Notes: a model not told the origin generated them from the letters alone. Shown: positions 25,455 through 35,412, numbered from the stretch's first letter. The stretch is DNA of 64,000 bases from Desulfobacteraceae bacterium Eth-SRB1 (GCA_004193555.1 RPGP01000001.1:462156-526155); one strand, 5' to 3'. Made by a program: numbers and translations.

Positions 25455-28400
25455 CTATGCCAGCTCTGTGATACTGGTTGCTTTTTTAATGTTCACACAA
25501 CATGCCTTGAATTCCGGTATAGTTGTATTTGGGTCGCCCGCGGCAATACACAAACGGTTGGTTGCATCACCTACGCCAGGTGTTGTCCAGCCGGCGAAAA
25601 AGGGCATGCCAATTTCATGGACAGTTTTGCCTAATATTTTGAACGGCCTTATTCGAATGGTCACCATTGCCACTGCTTCAACTCTGCCCCTTGCGCTTTC
25701 AACGGCAACTACTTCACCATTTTTGATACCCTTTTCTTTGGCCAGCTCAGGACTCATCTCTACATAGAGCTGAGGTTCTGCTTCAAGCAGCCATGGTACA
25801 TTTCTTGTTTCACCTCCACCACACCAGTGCTCAGTAAGACTGTAAGTGGTTAAGACAATAGGATAGCGAGGATCAGCGGGCTTGGCCCTCATATCAGCAT
25901 CACTATCCATTATCTTGGCACATGGATTGTTAAGCTGTTTGGAAAAAGGATGCTTTTTCACAGGGGTCTCAATAGGTTCATAGTGCTCAGGAAAGGGACC
26001 TTCTGCCCTGCCTGGACCAAAAAGCTGACCATGTCCTTCTTTCCGCATAATAAAAGGATACCTGCCCTTGCCTGTTGCAAGCGGCGGCCACCCGCCATCC
26101 GGGACATCACCTTCCCACTTGGTTCCGTTCCACTTGATAACGGTTCTTGCCGGATCCCAGGGCCTGCCATTCTTATCTACCGAAAGCCTGTTATACAGGA
26201 TTCTTCTGTTAACCGGCCAGTTCCACGAAAATTTTGGATAAAGGCCGATTTTTGCCTGCATTGGGGTCTGAGTGTAATCCCGGCGTTTGGCCTTGTTGCC
26301 TGCTTCTTCGGTATAGCTTCCAGCATATAGCCAGTTAAGACAAACAGTTGATCCATCGTCTTTTAGAGCGCCAAAACTTGGAACCTGCTGCCCTTTCTTA
26401 GGACCTGCTGTATAATAACCATTGATTTTTTTGGCCATGTTTTCTGCATTATAATAGTTTGGCCAGTCCAGGTTCAAAATGGGCTCAGCAAAAACACCGC
26501 TCTGCTCGCGGTAGAGAGATCTCACCTTGTTCATGATCTCCACAATGATTTCTCCCATTGATTTTGACTTGCCCTGAGGCGGGGTTGCCTTGTGATGCCA
26601 TAACAGCCAGCGTCCACTGTTGCTTACACTCCCTTCCTTTTCAACTCTATGGCATGAAGGCAGCAAAAAGACCTCTGTCTTTATTTTTTTAGGATCTGCT
26701 CCAGGACGATGCCAGAAATCGGTTGTCTCATTATGATGGATCTCGGCCATCGATAACCAGTCCAGATTTTCCATGGCCTTTCTGACTTTGTTGGAATTTG
26801 GAACACTCTGAGCAGGATTGGTAGCCCAGATGCTGCCACCCTTGATTTTACCTTTATACATCTTGTCAAACAGCCAAAGGTAAGAATAATCTCCTCCCTT
26901 ATCGCCCTTTGGGAGCCAATCATAACCAAAACCATTTTCTTTAGTTGCTGCATCGCCAAACCAGCCTTTTAATAAACTTACCATATATTTTGGCTTGTGC
27001 TGCCACCAGTTGGCGCTCGCAGGATCATTACTTACAGGCGTATTGGCCTTAAGATAATCATCTAATTTAGGCCAGTTCGCTCGAGGCAATCCAAGATAGC
27101 CAGGCAGAATATGATAGAGTATGCAGTGGTCTGTTGACCCCTGTACATTTGGTTCACCACGGAGAGCGTTGATCCCGCCTCCGGCAATACCGATGTTGCC
27201 AAGCAGGAGTTGTATAATAGCGCTTGCACGGATATTCTGCACTCCAACTGTATGCTGAGTCCATCCAAGGGCATACATGATGGTGCCCGCCTTTTTAGGG
27301 CTGCCGGTAGCTGCAAAGAGCTCATAAACTCTCAGAATTTCTTTTTTAGGCACACCGGTGATAGACGAAACTTTGTTTAGGTCATAACGGTCATAGTGTT
27401 TTTTCAGAAGCTGGAACACGCATCTTGAATCTTTCAGTGTTTTGTCCTTTTTAGGAACTCCTTTTCCGTCCAGATCAAATTTCCAGGAAGACTTGTCATA
27501 TTTTTTTTCCTTTGCATTAAATCCGGAAAACAAACCATTTTTAAAGGCAAATTTTTTATTCACAATAAAAGATGCATTTGTATATTCTGTTACATACTCT
27601 TTAAAATATTTTTTCTTTTCAATGATGTATTTAATCATACCGCCGAGGAAAGGGATATCTGTACCTGATCTTAAAGGCACATGAAAATCAGATCTCGCCG
27701 ATGTTCTGGAAAACTTTGGATCAACATGGACAATTTTAGCCCCTCTTTCTTCTTTTGCTTTTAGAACCCATTTGAAACATATGGGATGGTGTTCTGCAGC
27801 ATTACTGCCCATAATTAAGGCACAATCAGTATTTTTAATGTCAATCCAGTGATTGGTCATAGCGCCTCTTCCGAACGACTCTGCCAGAGCCGCAACAGTA
27901 GCGCTATGTCAGATACGCGCCTGATGGTCAAAATGGACTATACCCAGAGCCCGCATTGCCTGATGCACCACCGCACATTCTTCATTGTCCATCTGGGAAG
28001 AACCAAGGTGAAACATTGAGTTTACCCTGTTAACGGTTTCTCCTTTATCATTATAACGTTTAAAATCGTTATCTCTGGTATCTTTCATCCGCTGCGCAAG
28101 ACGGGTAAGCATCCAGTCCCAGCTTTTTTCTTCCCAGCGATCACTGTAAGGCGCTCTGTAGAGCGGTTTTAACAATCTGTGATCACTGTTAATCATAGGC
28201 AACATAGAAGCGCCCTTGGCGCATAAGGCGCCCTCGCTTATTGGATAGCCTGGATCGCCTTCTGTGTTAATAACCTTGCCGTCTTTTACATGCGCAATAA
28301 AATGGCAGCAAACCGCACAGAATGGACAGATAGAGATAACCTCCTTTGCCCCTTTGATTTTCAGCCCGGCAGCATAAGCCTTTGCCGGTCCTAAATCAAA

Positions 28401-28475
28401 ACCAAGTTGGCTTAGGGCGATGCTTGCCGCTCCAAGCCCTGTTAATTTGACAAAACCTCGTCGTGTAATTTCCAT
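25455..28475 (-). CDS. fdhA: Formate dehydrogenase catalytic subunit, selenocysteine- and Mo/W-dependent
   Basis: 1006 residues, with an in-frame TGA at 27911-27909 read as Sec189 in QARI-U-HSATVAALAESFGR, the exact place of the active-site Sec/Cys in FdhA. A twin-arginine signal (TRRGFVKLTGLG) marks Tat export. A [4Fe-4S] motif (CPFCAVCC at 50-57, then LCAKG) follows. The molybdopterin regions include SNAAEHHPICFKW and RGEPNVQGSTD, and the C-terminal domain has the expected TEHWCGGGETRN. The enzyme oxidises formate to CO2 in the periplasm or works in reverse. Reading the gene as two separate genes split at the TGA would be an annotation error. Its position among tungstate and molybdate importers fits metal supply to the enzyme. 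The start lies behind AGGAGGTAATAG. Confidence 0.95.
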
Positions 28476-28620
28476 CTATTACCTCCTTTTACTCATTATA
28501 AAAACATTGTCCTTGCCTGACTATAATTCTTTGAAGTTACCCTGGCACAGGAAAAGGAGGATGTCAAGGATTTTCCAGTTATTTCAATATGTTATAATAA
28601 GCATATATGTTTTTTCTTGC

Positions 28621-29397
28621 TCAGGTGATTTGAAGCTTACCTGTTTCTTGATTAGGAAAAAGGCAAAAAGACTTTCTGCTGAATTTATGGATAAACCTGG
28701 TTCCCATTCCATGTCGAACGGCCTTTAAGACATTTTCTTTTTCAGTTGGCACAGTGCCGGCAAGCATGTGTACCGGCAGGTGTTCAAAGGCGTCAGGCAC
28801 CATTGGTGTGCTGGGACCTAACATTACAGTCCTGACATTTTCGGCGGTATTTCTGAGTATTTCCTCAGTAGTATTATTAAGGATAGAGGTGGAACTTAAA
28901 AATAGTGCATCTGCCCAGCTTCCAAGTTTTTTGTAAAAATTTTCTTCCTGGCCAATACCACGTGATATGTCGATTATTTCCACAAGCGCTTCTCTTTCCC
29001 TGAAAATTTTCACAAGAGGATCAAAAAAACCAACCATGGCAATTTTTGTTCCCTTGCCTATATCGAATTTATCAAACATTATAGAATTGCTCCTGTCTTC
29101 AGGAAGTAAAAAAGCTTTTTCATAATTCAAAGCATTTATAAGGGCAAGCGCCATGCTCCTTTCCATTATATTCTTACTTTTGATTTTTTCAAGCAGGCCA
29201 AGCGCTGATTTGTCCTCATAGTCACAGTAGCTTTTAATTACAGGACAGGCATTTTTACTGTTAAAAGTACAGGACAAGCCTATCCCTCCGTCTGAGGTTG
29301 TAACTGCTGTATACCCAAGACCTATGCTCAGCAATTCAATTTTTACCTTTTTTGCCTTGACTAAAAACAAATCATAAAGTCTGTTATCTAATTCCAT
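28621..29397 (-). CDS. DUF4213/DUF364 domain protein (copy 1)
   Basis: 258 residues. The N-terminal part (ELLSIGLGYTAVTTSDGGIG) matches the DUF4213 lobe. The C-terminal part has a Rossmann-like DUF364 domain (KIAMVGFFDPLVKIFRERE, LSSTSILNNTTEEILR, VMLGPSTPMVPDAFEHL, HMLAGTVP). Proteins of this type are often next to Mo/W or metal ABC transporters, and a chelation or cofactor-related role has been suggested, but no activity is established. It is directly upstream of fdhA and downstream of the ModC-type ATPase, in the same direction. A second protein with the same C-terminal fold is at 32185-32931. Confidence 0.75.
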   Translation of the reverse strand: MELDNRLYDLFLVKAKKVKIELLSIGLGYTAVTTSDGGIGLSCTFNSKNACPVIKSYCDYEDKSALGLLEKIKSKNIMERSMALALINALNYEKAFLLPEDRSNSIMFDKFDIGKGTKIAMVGFFDPLVKIFREREALVEIIDISRGIGQEENFYKKLGSWADALFLSSTSILNNTTEEILRNTAENVRTVMLGPSTPMVPDAFEHLPVHMLAGTVPTEKENVLKAVRHGMGTRFIHKFSRKSFCLFPNQETGKLQIT

Positions 29398-29506
29398 ATA
29401 TCCTGATTCCTTTAATTTGATACCCTGTTGATAAACTGCCCCGCGGCAAGCCGCGGCGTATTAGACACGAAGCGAATAAAAATCCGTGGTTCTAATTTAT
29501 AAGAGA

Positions 29507-30550
29507 CTAAAAAACATGCACTGCTGCAGCTTTAAAAGTGATATATACTGAATCACTGATTTTTAGTTTCATACTGTCAAGTGATTGTCTTGTTATTACA
29601 ACGATAAAGGGTATTCCAACATCTATCAGGAGATTAAGGATGACCCCCTTGTCGATTATGTTCTCTACATTGCCATGAAATGAGTTTCTGGCGCTTGAAA
29701 CAATGGGTTGTTTTGAAACGAATATTTCCTCCGGCCTGATAGAAGCAAAGAGATTCCCATATGCAGGCGTAGTGGACACAATAGTTATCCCGCCAGCGTC
29801 AATATGGCTTGCGCCATTAATAATAGTTGATTTCCCCTTAAATATGTTATCAACACCCATGAAATCGGCTGTAAATTTAGAATTGGGTTTTCTAAACACT
29901 TCCTTTGGCTCACCCACCTGAACAATTTTCCCTTTATCCAGCAACGCTATTTGATCTCCGAGGAAAAAAGCTTCCTCCAGACTGTGTGTTACATGAATTA
30001 TTGTAGTTTTCATGAGTAAGTGAATCTTTTTCAGCTCATGCCGCAATTTATCCTTTGTTTGCGGATCCAATGCGCTCAGCGGCTCATCTAACAACAATGC
30101 CTTTGGTTCAGTTATTATTGCACGGGCTATCGAAACCCTCTGCTTTTCACCGCCACTTAAGGTGTCAGAGTAACGACAAAGCAAATGGGAAATACCTAAC
30201 AGGTTTGCAACTTCATTGATTTTTCTTTTAGTCACTGTTTTGGAAATTTTTCTTGACCTTAGCCCAAAACCGATATTCTGTGCCGCAGTCAAGTGCGGAA
30301 AAAGCATGTAGTCCTGATAAACTACATTGATATTTCGATCCCTTGGCGGAGCATTGGTAATATCGTGATCATTCAGAAAAATTTTCCCCTTATCTGGGCG
30401 ATAGATGCCGGCTATTGTTTCCAGTAGTATTGTTTTGCCGGCGCCGGTAGGACCGACTATCATAAAATAGTCAATCGCATTTACTTCCAGATTTATGTCT
30501 GTTAAAAAGAATTCACCCAGATTCTTTGATATATTCTCAACTCTTATCAT
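29507..30550 (-). CDS. modC: Molybdate/tungstate ABC transporter ATPase, second system
   Basis: 347 residues: Walker A IVGPTGAGKT, signature LSGGEKQRVSIARAI, Walker B ALLLDEPLSALDP and H-loop VTHSLEEA, with a C-terminal TOBE-like extension (LFASIRPEEIFVSKQP) that may bind the oxyanion. It lies 12 bases after the permease gene. The gene symbol is a general family call. It could also be named wtpC, since ModC and WtpC ATPases cannot be told apart by motif. Confidence 0.83.
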   Translation of the reverse strand: MIRVENISKNLGEFFLTDINLEVNAIDYFMIVGPTGAGKTILLETIAGIYRPDKGKIFLNDHDITNAPPRDRNINVVYQDYMLFPHLTAAQNIGFGLRSRKISKTVTKRKINEVANLLGISHLLCRYSDTLSGGEKQRVSIARAIITEPKALLLDEPLSALDPQTKDKLRHELKKIHLLMKTTIIHVTHSLEEAFFLGDQIALLDKGKIVQVGEPKEVFRKPNSKFTADFMGVDNIFKGKSTIINGASHIDAGGITIVSTTPAYGNLFASIRPEEIFVSKQPIVSSARNSFHGNVENIIDKGVILNLLIDVGIPFIVVITRQSLDSMKLKISDSVYITFKAAAVHVF

Positions 30551-30562
30551 TATATATAAATT

Positions 30563-31369
30563 TTAGAGGAAATGGACAGTGCCGCTATATCTTTCAAAAA
30601 TAAACAGAGAGGCAAATGAAATGACGATTAGAATCGTTGCTGCTGCTATAGCCAGGTCAAGCTCTCCACAAGACATGTTTAAATAAAGTGAAATAGGTAA
30701 AATCTCTGTTTTCATCCTGGTTGCCCCGGCAACCATCAGGGCAGCGCCGAATTCGCCTATTCCCTTTGACCACGTTATGACAGATCCGGCCAAAAGCCCG
30801 TTCTTTGACATTGGCAGTGTTACCCGCCAGAATGCCTGAGCTTCGGTGCAACCAAGGCCCTGGGCGATATATTCATATCTTGGATTTATACCCTGAAATG
30901 TTGATTTTAGTATCCTGAGCATAAACGGCACGTTCACAAAAAACTGAGCAATAATAATTCCCAGAGGAGTATAAACAAAAACAAGCCCTGCTTTAGCAAG
31001 AGCCTTACCAAATGGTGTGGTGCCAAATAAGATTAACAAACCAACACCAGCCACTAATGGAGGCAGGGCTAATGGCATATCCAGGATGGTATTGAAAAAA
31101 CTTTTTCCGGGAAAATCATATCGAACAAGGGCATATGCTGCCGGCACAGAGATAATAATACATAAGATAGTAGATATAACTGCAGTTATCAGGCTTAATT
31201 TTATAGCAAACCATATTTCCCTGGAAGCCAGGCTTTTTATCAGCACCTGAGGGGTAGTATAGGTGACAACACATACAACTTGCGCCAGGATGAAGGCAGC
31301 AAGGAGCAAGACAAAAGATATGGTTATAATCTTGAACCCTGATCCCTTTAATTTTTGTAATATCATCAT
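30563..31369 (-). CDS. modB: Molybdate/tungstate ABC transporter permease, second system
   Basis: 268 residues, six membrane helices. DMPLALPPLVAGVGLLILFG and YIAQGLGCTEAQAFWRVTLP are the conserved ModB/WtpB patterns, the latter being the EAA coupling loop. GEFGAALMVAGAT marks the pore-lining region. It is 12 bases from both neighbours in the operon binding protein-permease-ATPase. Confidence 0.83.
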   Translation of the reverse strand: MMILQKLKGSGFKIITISFVLLLAAFILAQVVCVVTYTTPQVLIKSLASREIWFAIKLSLITAVISTILCIIISVPAAYALVRYDFPGKSFFNTILDMPLALPPLVAGVGLLILFGTTPFGKALAKAGLVFVYTPLGIIIAQFFVNVPFMLRILKSTFQGINPRYEYIAQGLGCTEAQAFWRVTLPMSKNGLLAGSVITWSKGIGEFGAALMVAGATRMKTEILPISLYLNMSCGELDLAIAAATILIVISFASLFIFERYSGTVHFL

Positions 31370-31381
31370 AATAGCTTATGT

Positions 31382-32185
31382 TTACTGATATTTTGGATCA
31401 GGATATGGGGTAAATCCATGTTTCTTATATATTGCCTTGCCCTTATCCGAGGTGACAAAATCAACGAATTTCGCTGCGTCATCTTTGTTTTCCGAAAATG
31501 TCAGCCTGCCAATCGGGATTATTTTTATAATATTCTGTTTCCCGGGTATTTTTATAATATGTGTTTTATGCGAAGCAAAAAGCACTGATTCTTCCCAGGT
31601 TATTGCTGCATCTACCTGGCCCATAGATATTGCAACTATGAGTTCATTCACAGTTACAGCGCGTGTAATAACGTTCTTATCAACTGCATCCTTAATCCTG
31701 TTTTTCTTCAGTATTTTATTTCCCAGCTTTCCAATGGCGCATGCCTTCGGATCTCCCAGGGCAATTCTTAGCCCAGGCTTTGCAAGGTCTTTTAAACAGG
31801 TTATATTTGCCGGATTTCCTTTTGGAACCGCTATAACCGGCACGTGATAGGCTGCAAATTTTTCATAATCAATAAAACCTTTTTTCTTTGCAATACTGAG
31901 ATAGTATGTTGCCCCAGGCTGATAGATATCCCCTGTTTTTGAAAGTTCTATCTGGCTTAACAAATGACCGGAGCCTGCATAGTTATATCTTACCTTTATG
32001 CCGTATTGCTGCTCAAACATACGTCCGAGTTCATCCATAGGCTTTCTTATTCCCGCGCCTGAGTACACAAGAATTGTACTGCCTGCCTTTTCCGCCGGCC
32101 ATCCTGCCTGGGGACAGACCAGTAGAGCTGCTGTAAAAAACATCAGAGCAATTGTTGTTATCGAAATACATCTTTCTTTTTTCAT
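31382..32185 (-). CDS. modA: ModA-like molybdate/tungstate-binding protein
   Basis: 267 residues with a signal peptide (1-30, ending AGWPAEKA). The mature part begins ILVYSGAGIRKPMDELGRMF, with the ModA Ser at the anion site. Further segments are YNYAGSGHLLSQIELSKTGD, PVIAVPKGNP, LGDPKACAIGKLG and VDAAITWEESVLF. It is related to WtpA/ModA receptors and unlike the TupA protein at 18342-19220. The gene follows the second DUF364 gene with a one-base overlap, so the DUF364 protein is probably part of the transport unit. Confidence 0.85.
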   Translation of the reverse strand: MKKERCISITTIALMFFTAALLVCPQAGWPAEKAGSTILVYSGAGIRKPMDELGRMFEQQYGIKVRYNYAGSGHLLSQIELSKTGDIYQPGATYYLSIAKKKGFIDYEKFAAYHVPVIAVPKGNPANITCLKDLAKPGLRIALGDPKACAIGKLGNKILKKNRIKDAVDKNVITRAVTVNELIVAISMGQVDAAITWEESVLFASHKTHIIKIPGKQNIIKIIPIGRLTFSENKDDAAKFVDFVTSDKGKAIYKKHGFTPYPDPKYQ

Positions 32186-32931
32186 TATGTTGCCTTAAAA
32201 CACAGGCTTTTCAATTCCATCAGTCTGGCAATTCCAGCAATGGTCACACCGAAAAAATAGATAGGTTTGTTATAATTTTTAGAAAACCTGAGGATATCTA
32301 CTAATGATCCATTTACTGCGCTGGATCCGGTTGCCAGCACCAGATCACTCTTTTTAAAAACCTTTTCCATACCTTCATTATCTCCCCATCCAATAGGTAC
32401 GTTGTATTTTATCTTACCCCTGTTATCTTCATCTCTATCTATGCAGGAAACATTTTTTGCTCCCAATCTTTTTACCATGGAATCTAAGATAGCCGGCTGC
32501 AGGCCTATTAAACCAAATGTATTTGGTTTTAATGTTTTTATAAATTCCGCCATTTTTTCAGCGCACTCCTCAGGTTCATTATCCTTGCAGTGAACCGTTG
32601 CCATATCTGGATACAGATGTCTCATAACAGCGTTGAGCGAAGCTATGAAAAGAGCTTTTCCCCTGGAGTCATCCAGTTGAAAATCAAAGATTTTTCTCAA
32701 TGGCCCGGAAAATTCTGATGGAGCATCGGTATAGGCATGGCCCTTTGCCTTCATAAATAATGCCTCCATCAGGACTTCTTTGCCTTTTAACAGGGGGAAA
32801 TCCTTTCTGTCGGGGTTGCCGATAGCCTCGGCTGGTTTTAATATACGGGTCTTAATTGTTATCTCATTATCTAATAATGACTTATTCTCAGCGAGCTGAA
32901 AAAATTTCTCATGTAATTGTTTGTAAAACAT
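32185..32931 (-). CDS. DUF364 domain protein (copy 2)
   Basis: 248 residues, similar in fold to the protein at 28621-29397: a lobe with IFDFQLDDSRGKALFIASLN, then NTFGLIGLQPAILDSMVKRL, DLVLATGSSAVNGSLVDILR and KPIYFFGVTIAGIARLMEL, which look like a Rossmann ligand pocket. It is first in the operon DUF364-binding protein-permease-ATPase-DUF364, overlapping the next gene by one base. The protein lacks a signal peptide, so it works in the cytoplasm, possibly on the imported metal or on a metal-binding cofactor. Function not known. Confidence 0.75.
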   Translation of the reverse strand: MFYKQLHEKFFQLAENKSLLDNEITIKTRILKPAEAIGNPDRKDFPLLKGKEVLMEALFMKAKGHAYTDAPSEFSGPLRKIFDFQLDDSRGKALFIASLNAVMRHLYPDMATVHCKDNEPEECAEKMAEFIKTLKPNTFGLIGLQPAILDSMVKRLGAKNVSCIDRDEDNRGKIKYNVPIGWGDNEGMEKVFKKSDLVLATGSSAVNGSLVDILRFSKNYNKPIYFFGVTIAGIARLMELKSLCFKAT

Positions 32932-32960
32932 AACTTATCCTCGAATTTATAATTTATCTG

Positions 32961-33134
32961 TAACCGCTCAGGTTATTAGACTGAAGGCTACTGATATCCT
33001 CAAACAGCAAAAGACGTATTGTCCTGTCTGCCGCGCCTGCACAGGCAGTGGGGGCTTGAATGGTATGCTATCATTGGGTTCTGTGGATCTTTTTCCTAAA
33101 AGCCTTCAGCCTTCAGCCTATCTACCTGAGTTAC
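32961..33134. repeat. MITE-like inverted repeat with GTAAC...GTTAC ends
   Basis: One arm begins GTAACCGCTCAGGTTATTAG with ACTGAAGGCT and the other ends AGCCTTCAGCCTATCTACCTGAGTTAC. The ends match those at 56131-56250 and, loosely, at 50161-50476. The right end overlaps the stop codon of the ModE-like gene. Confidence 0.7.
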
Positions 33135-33499
33135 AATTTATCTTTGTAAGTTTTTAAAGACCAGGAGAATATCTGCTCAGCCTCTTTTAAAGCACTTTTT
33201 TCAACCCGGTCAAACCATGTCTGGAATTTTTCCATAAACTCCTTCCCGAATTCAGTCAGTTGATATCCATCTCTGTTAGTCCCCGTTTTGGTAATTAGTT
33301 CAATTCCCAATACCTCTTCAGTCTTTTTTACTTTTCCCCAGGCAGCCCGATATGACATCTTCATGTTCTCTGCTGCTTTTTTTAATGAGCCATATTTATC
33401 AATATTCTTAAGTAGTTGAGCGCGGCCAGACCCAAAAAACAGGCCATTATCTGTTTCCAGCCAGAGATGGAGTCTTATTGTCGGGTTATATTTATTCAT
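33131..33499 (-). CDS. modE: ModE-like molybdate-responsive regulator (N-terminal HTH only)
   Basis: 122 residues. Residues about 15-110 match the winged-helix half of ModE: LWLETDNGLFFGSGRAQLL, DKYGSLKKAAENMKMSYRAA, WGKVKKTEEVLGIELITKTG and GYQLTEFGKEFMEKF. The C-terminal TOBE molybdate-binding part found in E. coli ModE is missing, as in many single-domain relatives, so ligand sensing, if any, must be indirect. It is transcribed in the same direction as the Mo/W genes on both sides. The stop codon lies within a dispersed repeat. Confidence 0.85.
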   Translation of the reverse strand: MNKYNPTIRLHLWLETDNGLFFGSGRAQLLKNIDKYGSLKKAAENMKMSYRAAWGKVKKTEEVLGIELITKTGTNRDGYQLTEFGKEFMEKFQTWFDRVEKSALKEAEQIFSWSLKTYKDKL

Positions 33500-33535
33500 G
33501 GCTTACTCTCCTTGCTGATTGTTTTTTTTGTCGAA

Positions 33536-35221
33536 TTATTTTCCAAACGGACATTGGGGAAATCTGCATTCTTTACATGCCAGACATAAAGCGCCATGCC
33601 CCAGTTTCGCCAGGTCATTACGGGTGATGGCCAGTCCGGCAAGCAATCGAGGCAGCAGAAGATCAAAACTTGTGGTCTTAAAATACAAAGCGCATGCTGG
33701 TACACCTATAAGCTGGGTCTGACCAATGCGGGCCAGCAAGGTCATTGCGCCTGGCAATATTGGCGCTCCGTAAATTATATCCTCTGCCCCGGCATCAATG
33801 ATACCCTGGCGTGTCTTATCATCAGGGTCCACGGAAAGACCTCCTGTTGTCACGATAAGATTGCTTTTGGCTCGAATGAGGTGCGCCAAACCATCTTTAA
33901 TAGATTCCCTGCCGTCGGGCACGATAATGGATTTGGCCACAGTGCAGCCCAGGCGCCTCACCTTGTCGGTAATGATGGACTCGAATCTGTCCTTAATAAG
34001 TCCCTTGAATATCTCGCTGCCTGTAATAAGAATTCCAACTTTGGCCTTGCGCATTGGCAGCACATGAAAGAGCGGACCATTCTTAAGAAACCCAAGAGCC
34101 TTATGAAATGTAACTTGAGAAAGATACAGCGGAATAGCGCGCGTGCCGGCCACGATAGTTTCTTTTTTAATCACACTGTAGCTTTGTTGGGAAGCAGCCA
34201 TAACATCAGGCAACATATTAAACTGATGCAATCTGTTCACATCTACCACAAGCATTCCATGCCTTGCTGCAATTAAATTGACCCTGCCTTCAGCCGGAGG
34301 CCCAGCGATCTTTACTCCATTGCCGGCCATAGCTTTTCCAAATGCTCTGGCCACTTCATCCTCATGTGCCCATTTGTCATCCGTTGATTTTTCATCTTCT
34401 AAAAATATATTGTATTTGCCCATTTGTTGTAAACGGCATACATCGCCAGCGCTTATCTGTTGACCATTTTTGAACTCAGCGCCCTTGCTGACACCCGGCA
34501 CAATGCCTGTAAGATCATGTAAAACCTTTTTCCCCACAGCTTCAGCTACAGGGACTGTTTTAAGCTCAGATGACTTATAAATAGGAACTTTTTCTCTTGG
34601 TAAACCCGATTTTTCAACATATGGCGACTCGCCCTGACACGAACGGCAAATCTCTCCATCCGCTGATGGATAAGCTTCTCCACATATTGGACAAACAGCG
34701 ATAGCGCCCTTGCTTCGGTGCATCATGTGTTCAGACCGCATGCGTATTTTTATTGCCGAACAAACAGACGCTCCAGCCTGTCCAATTTGTTTCCACAAGA
34801 GCTCTGAATTTTGTTCTTTTTTTGGTTTAAGCTTCAGATACCAGGTTTTTATTTCAGAATAAGAATCAAGTTTTGAGACGTCTAAAAAAACCCGTATGCC
34901 ATTGCCATTGAATTTGTCATAGAGACTTACGGCATAAAGGCCAAAGTTAAAAATTTTAAGCCAGCCGTTTCCCGTGGTGCAAGGCGTCAGCATCTGAACT
35001 GCGTCCGGCAGACACCACGCTGTTTCAGACACGGCATCATAAAGAATGTTTTCGGGCAGATGGCGCTTTGCTTCCTCAACTATGTATCCACCCAAAATTA
35101 GACCTGGCGCGGGATAGCCATGAAACGCCCTGGCCTCCTCTAAAAACTCTTCAAAAGAATAGCTTCCTATGTTCATACTTTGCGAAATTCCTACATTTTT
35201 TTTTATAGCATTCGAGTTCAT
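33536..35221 (-). CDS. FmdE-MoeA-like fusion protein with C-terminal Cys cluster
   Basis: 561 residues. Residues about 20-200 are an FmdE domain with the signature altered to FHGYPAPGLILGGY (the usual Cys of CPG is Ala). A CPICGEAYP...CRSC zinc ribbon follows at about 180-205. From about 225 the protein has a MoeA/MogA-like pterin-binding core: VLHDLTGIVPGVSKG, KVGILITGSEIFKGLIKDRF, IIVPDGRES and SNLIVTTGGLSVDPDDKTRQ. The tail ends CLACKECRFPQCPFGK, with four cysteines likely to bind metal. MoeA inserts Mo into molybdopterin, so this fusion may act in Mo/W insertion or sensing, but that is inference. A start ATG at 35221 is used; a later in-frame Met (MNIGSYSF) is an alternative. Confidence 0.8.
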   Translation of the reverse strand: MNSNAIKKNVGISQSMNIGSYSFEEFLEEARAFHGYPAPGLILGGYIVEEAKRHLPENILYDAVSETAWCLPDAVQMLTPCTTGNGWLKIFNFGLYAVSLYDKFNGNGIRVFLDVSKLDSYSEIKTWYLKLKPKKEQNSELLWKQIGQAGASVCSAIKIRMRSEHMMHRSKGAIAVCPICGEAYPSADGEICRSCQGESPYVEKSGLPREKVPIYKSSELKTVPVAEAVGKKVLHDLTGIVPGVSKGAEFKNGQQISAGDVCRLQQMGKYNIFLEDEKSTDDKWAHEDEVARAFGKAMAGNGVKIAGPPAEGRVNLIAARHGMLVVDVNRLHQFNMLPDVMAASQQSYSVIKKETIVAGTRAIPLYLSQVTFHKALGFLKNGPLFHVLPMRKAKVGILITGSEIFKGLIKDRFESIITDKVRRLGCTVAKSIIVPDGRESIKDGLAHLIRAKSNLIVTTGGLSVDPDDKTRQGIIDAGAEDIIYGAPILPGAMTLLARIGQTQLIGVPACALYFKTTSFDLLLPRLLAGLAITRNDLAKLGHGALCLACKECRFPQCPFGK

Positions 35222-35371
35222 TTTTTCTTATCTCCTTGAATAGAATAAATCCGGCATGATAAAAGCCGTATATAATGGTTTGACCGCATGTACTTATTTA
35301 GTTCTAATTCCTTGCACATAACATCTTTTGAAACCGACTCCGCTTGTTCTGGTGATATGTGTCATTTTTAA

Positions 35372-35412
35372 TCTATGTCAAAGCCGGCATATATGTCAAG
35401 GCTGACATATAT
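35372..35412 (-). promoter_or_regulatory. Candidate operator with TGACATAT half-sites
   Basis: ATATATGTCA (35389-35398) and TGACATATAT (35403-35412) form a perfect palindrome with a 4-base centre. Another CTATGTCAAAGCCGGCAT unit sits directly to the left, giving a tandem of about 18 bases. The sites lie about 150-190 bases upstream of the FmdE-MoeA-like gene, a place where a regulator such as the HTH-PBP or ModE-like protein could bind. The binding protein is unknown. Confidence 0.45.

Noticed and set aside
25455-27860. FdhA as two separate genes (27909-28475 and 25455-27860)
   Set aside because: The break is a TGA at the known Sec position with homology continuing on both sides.
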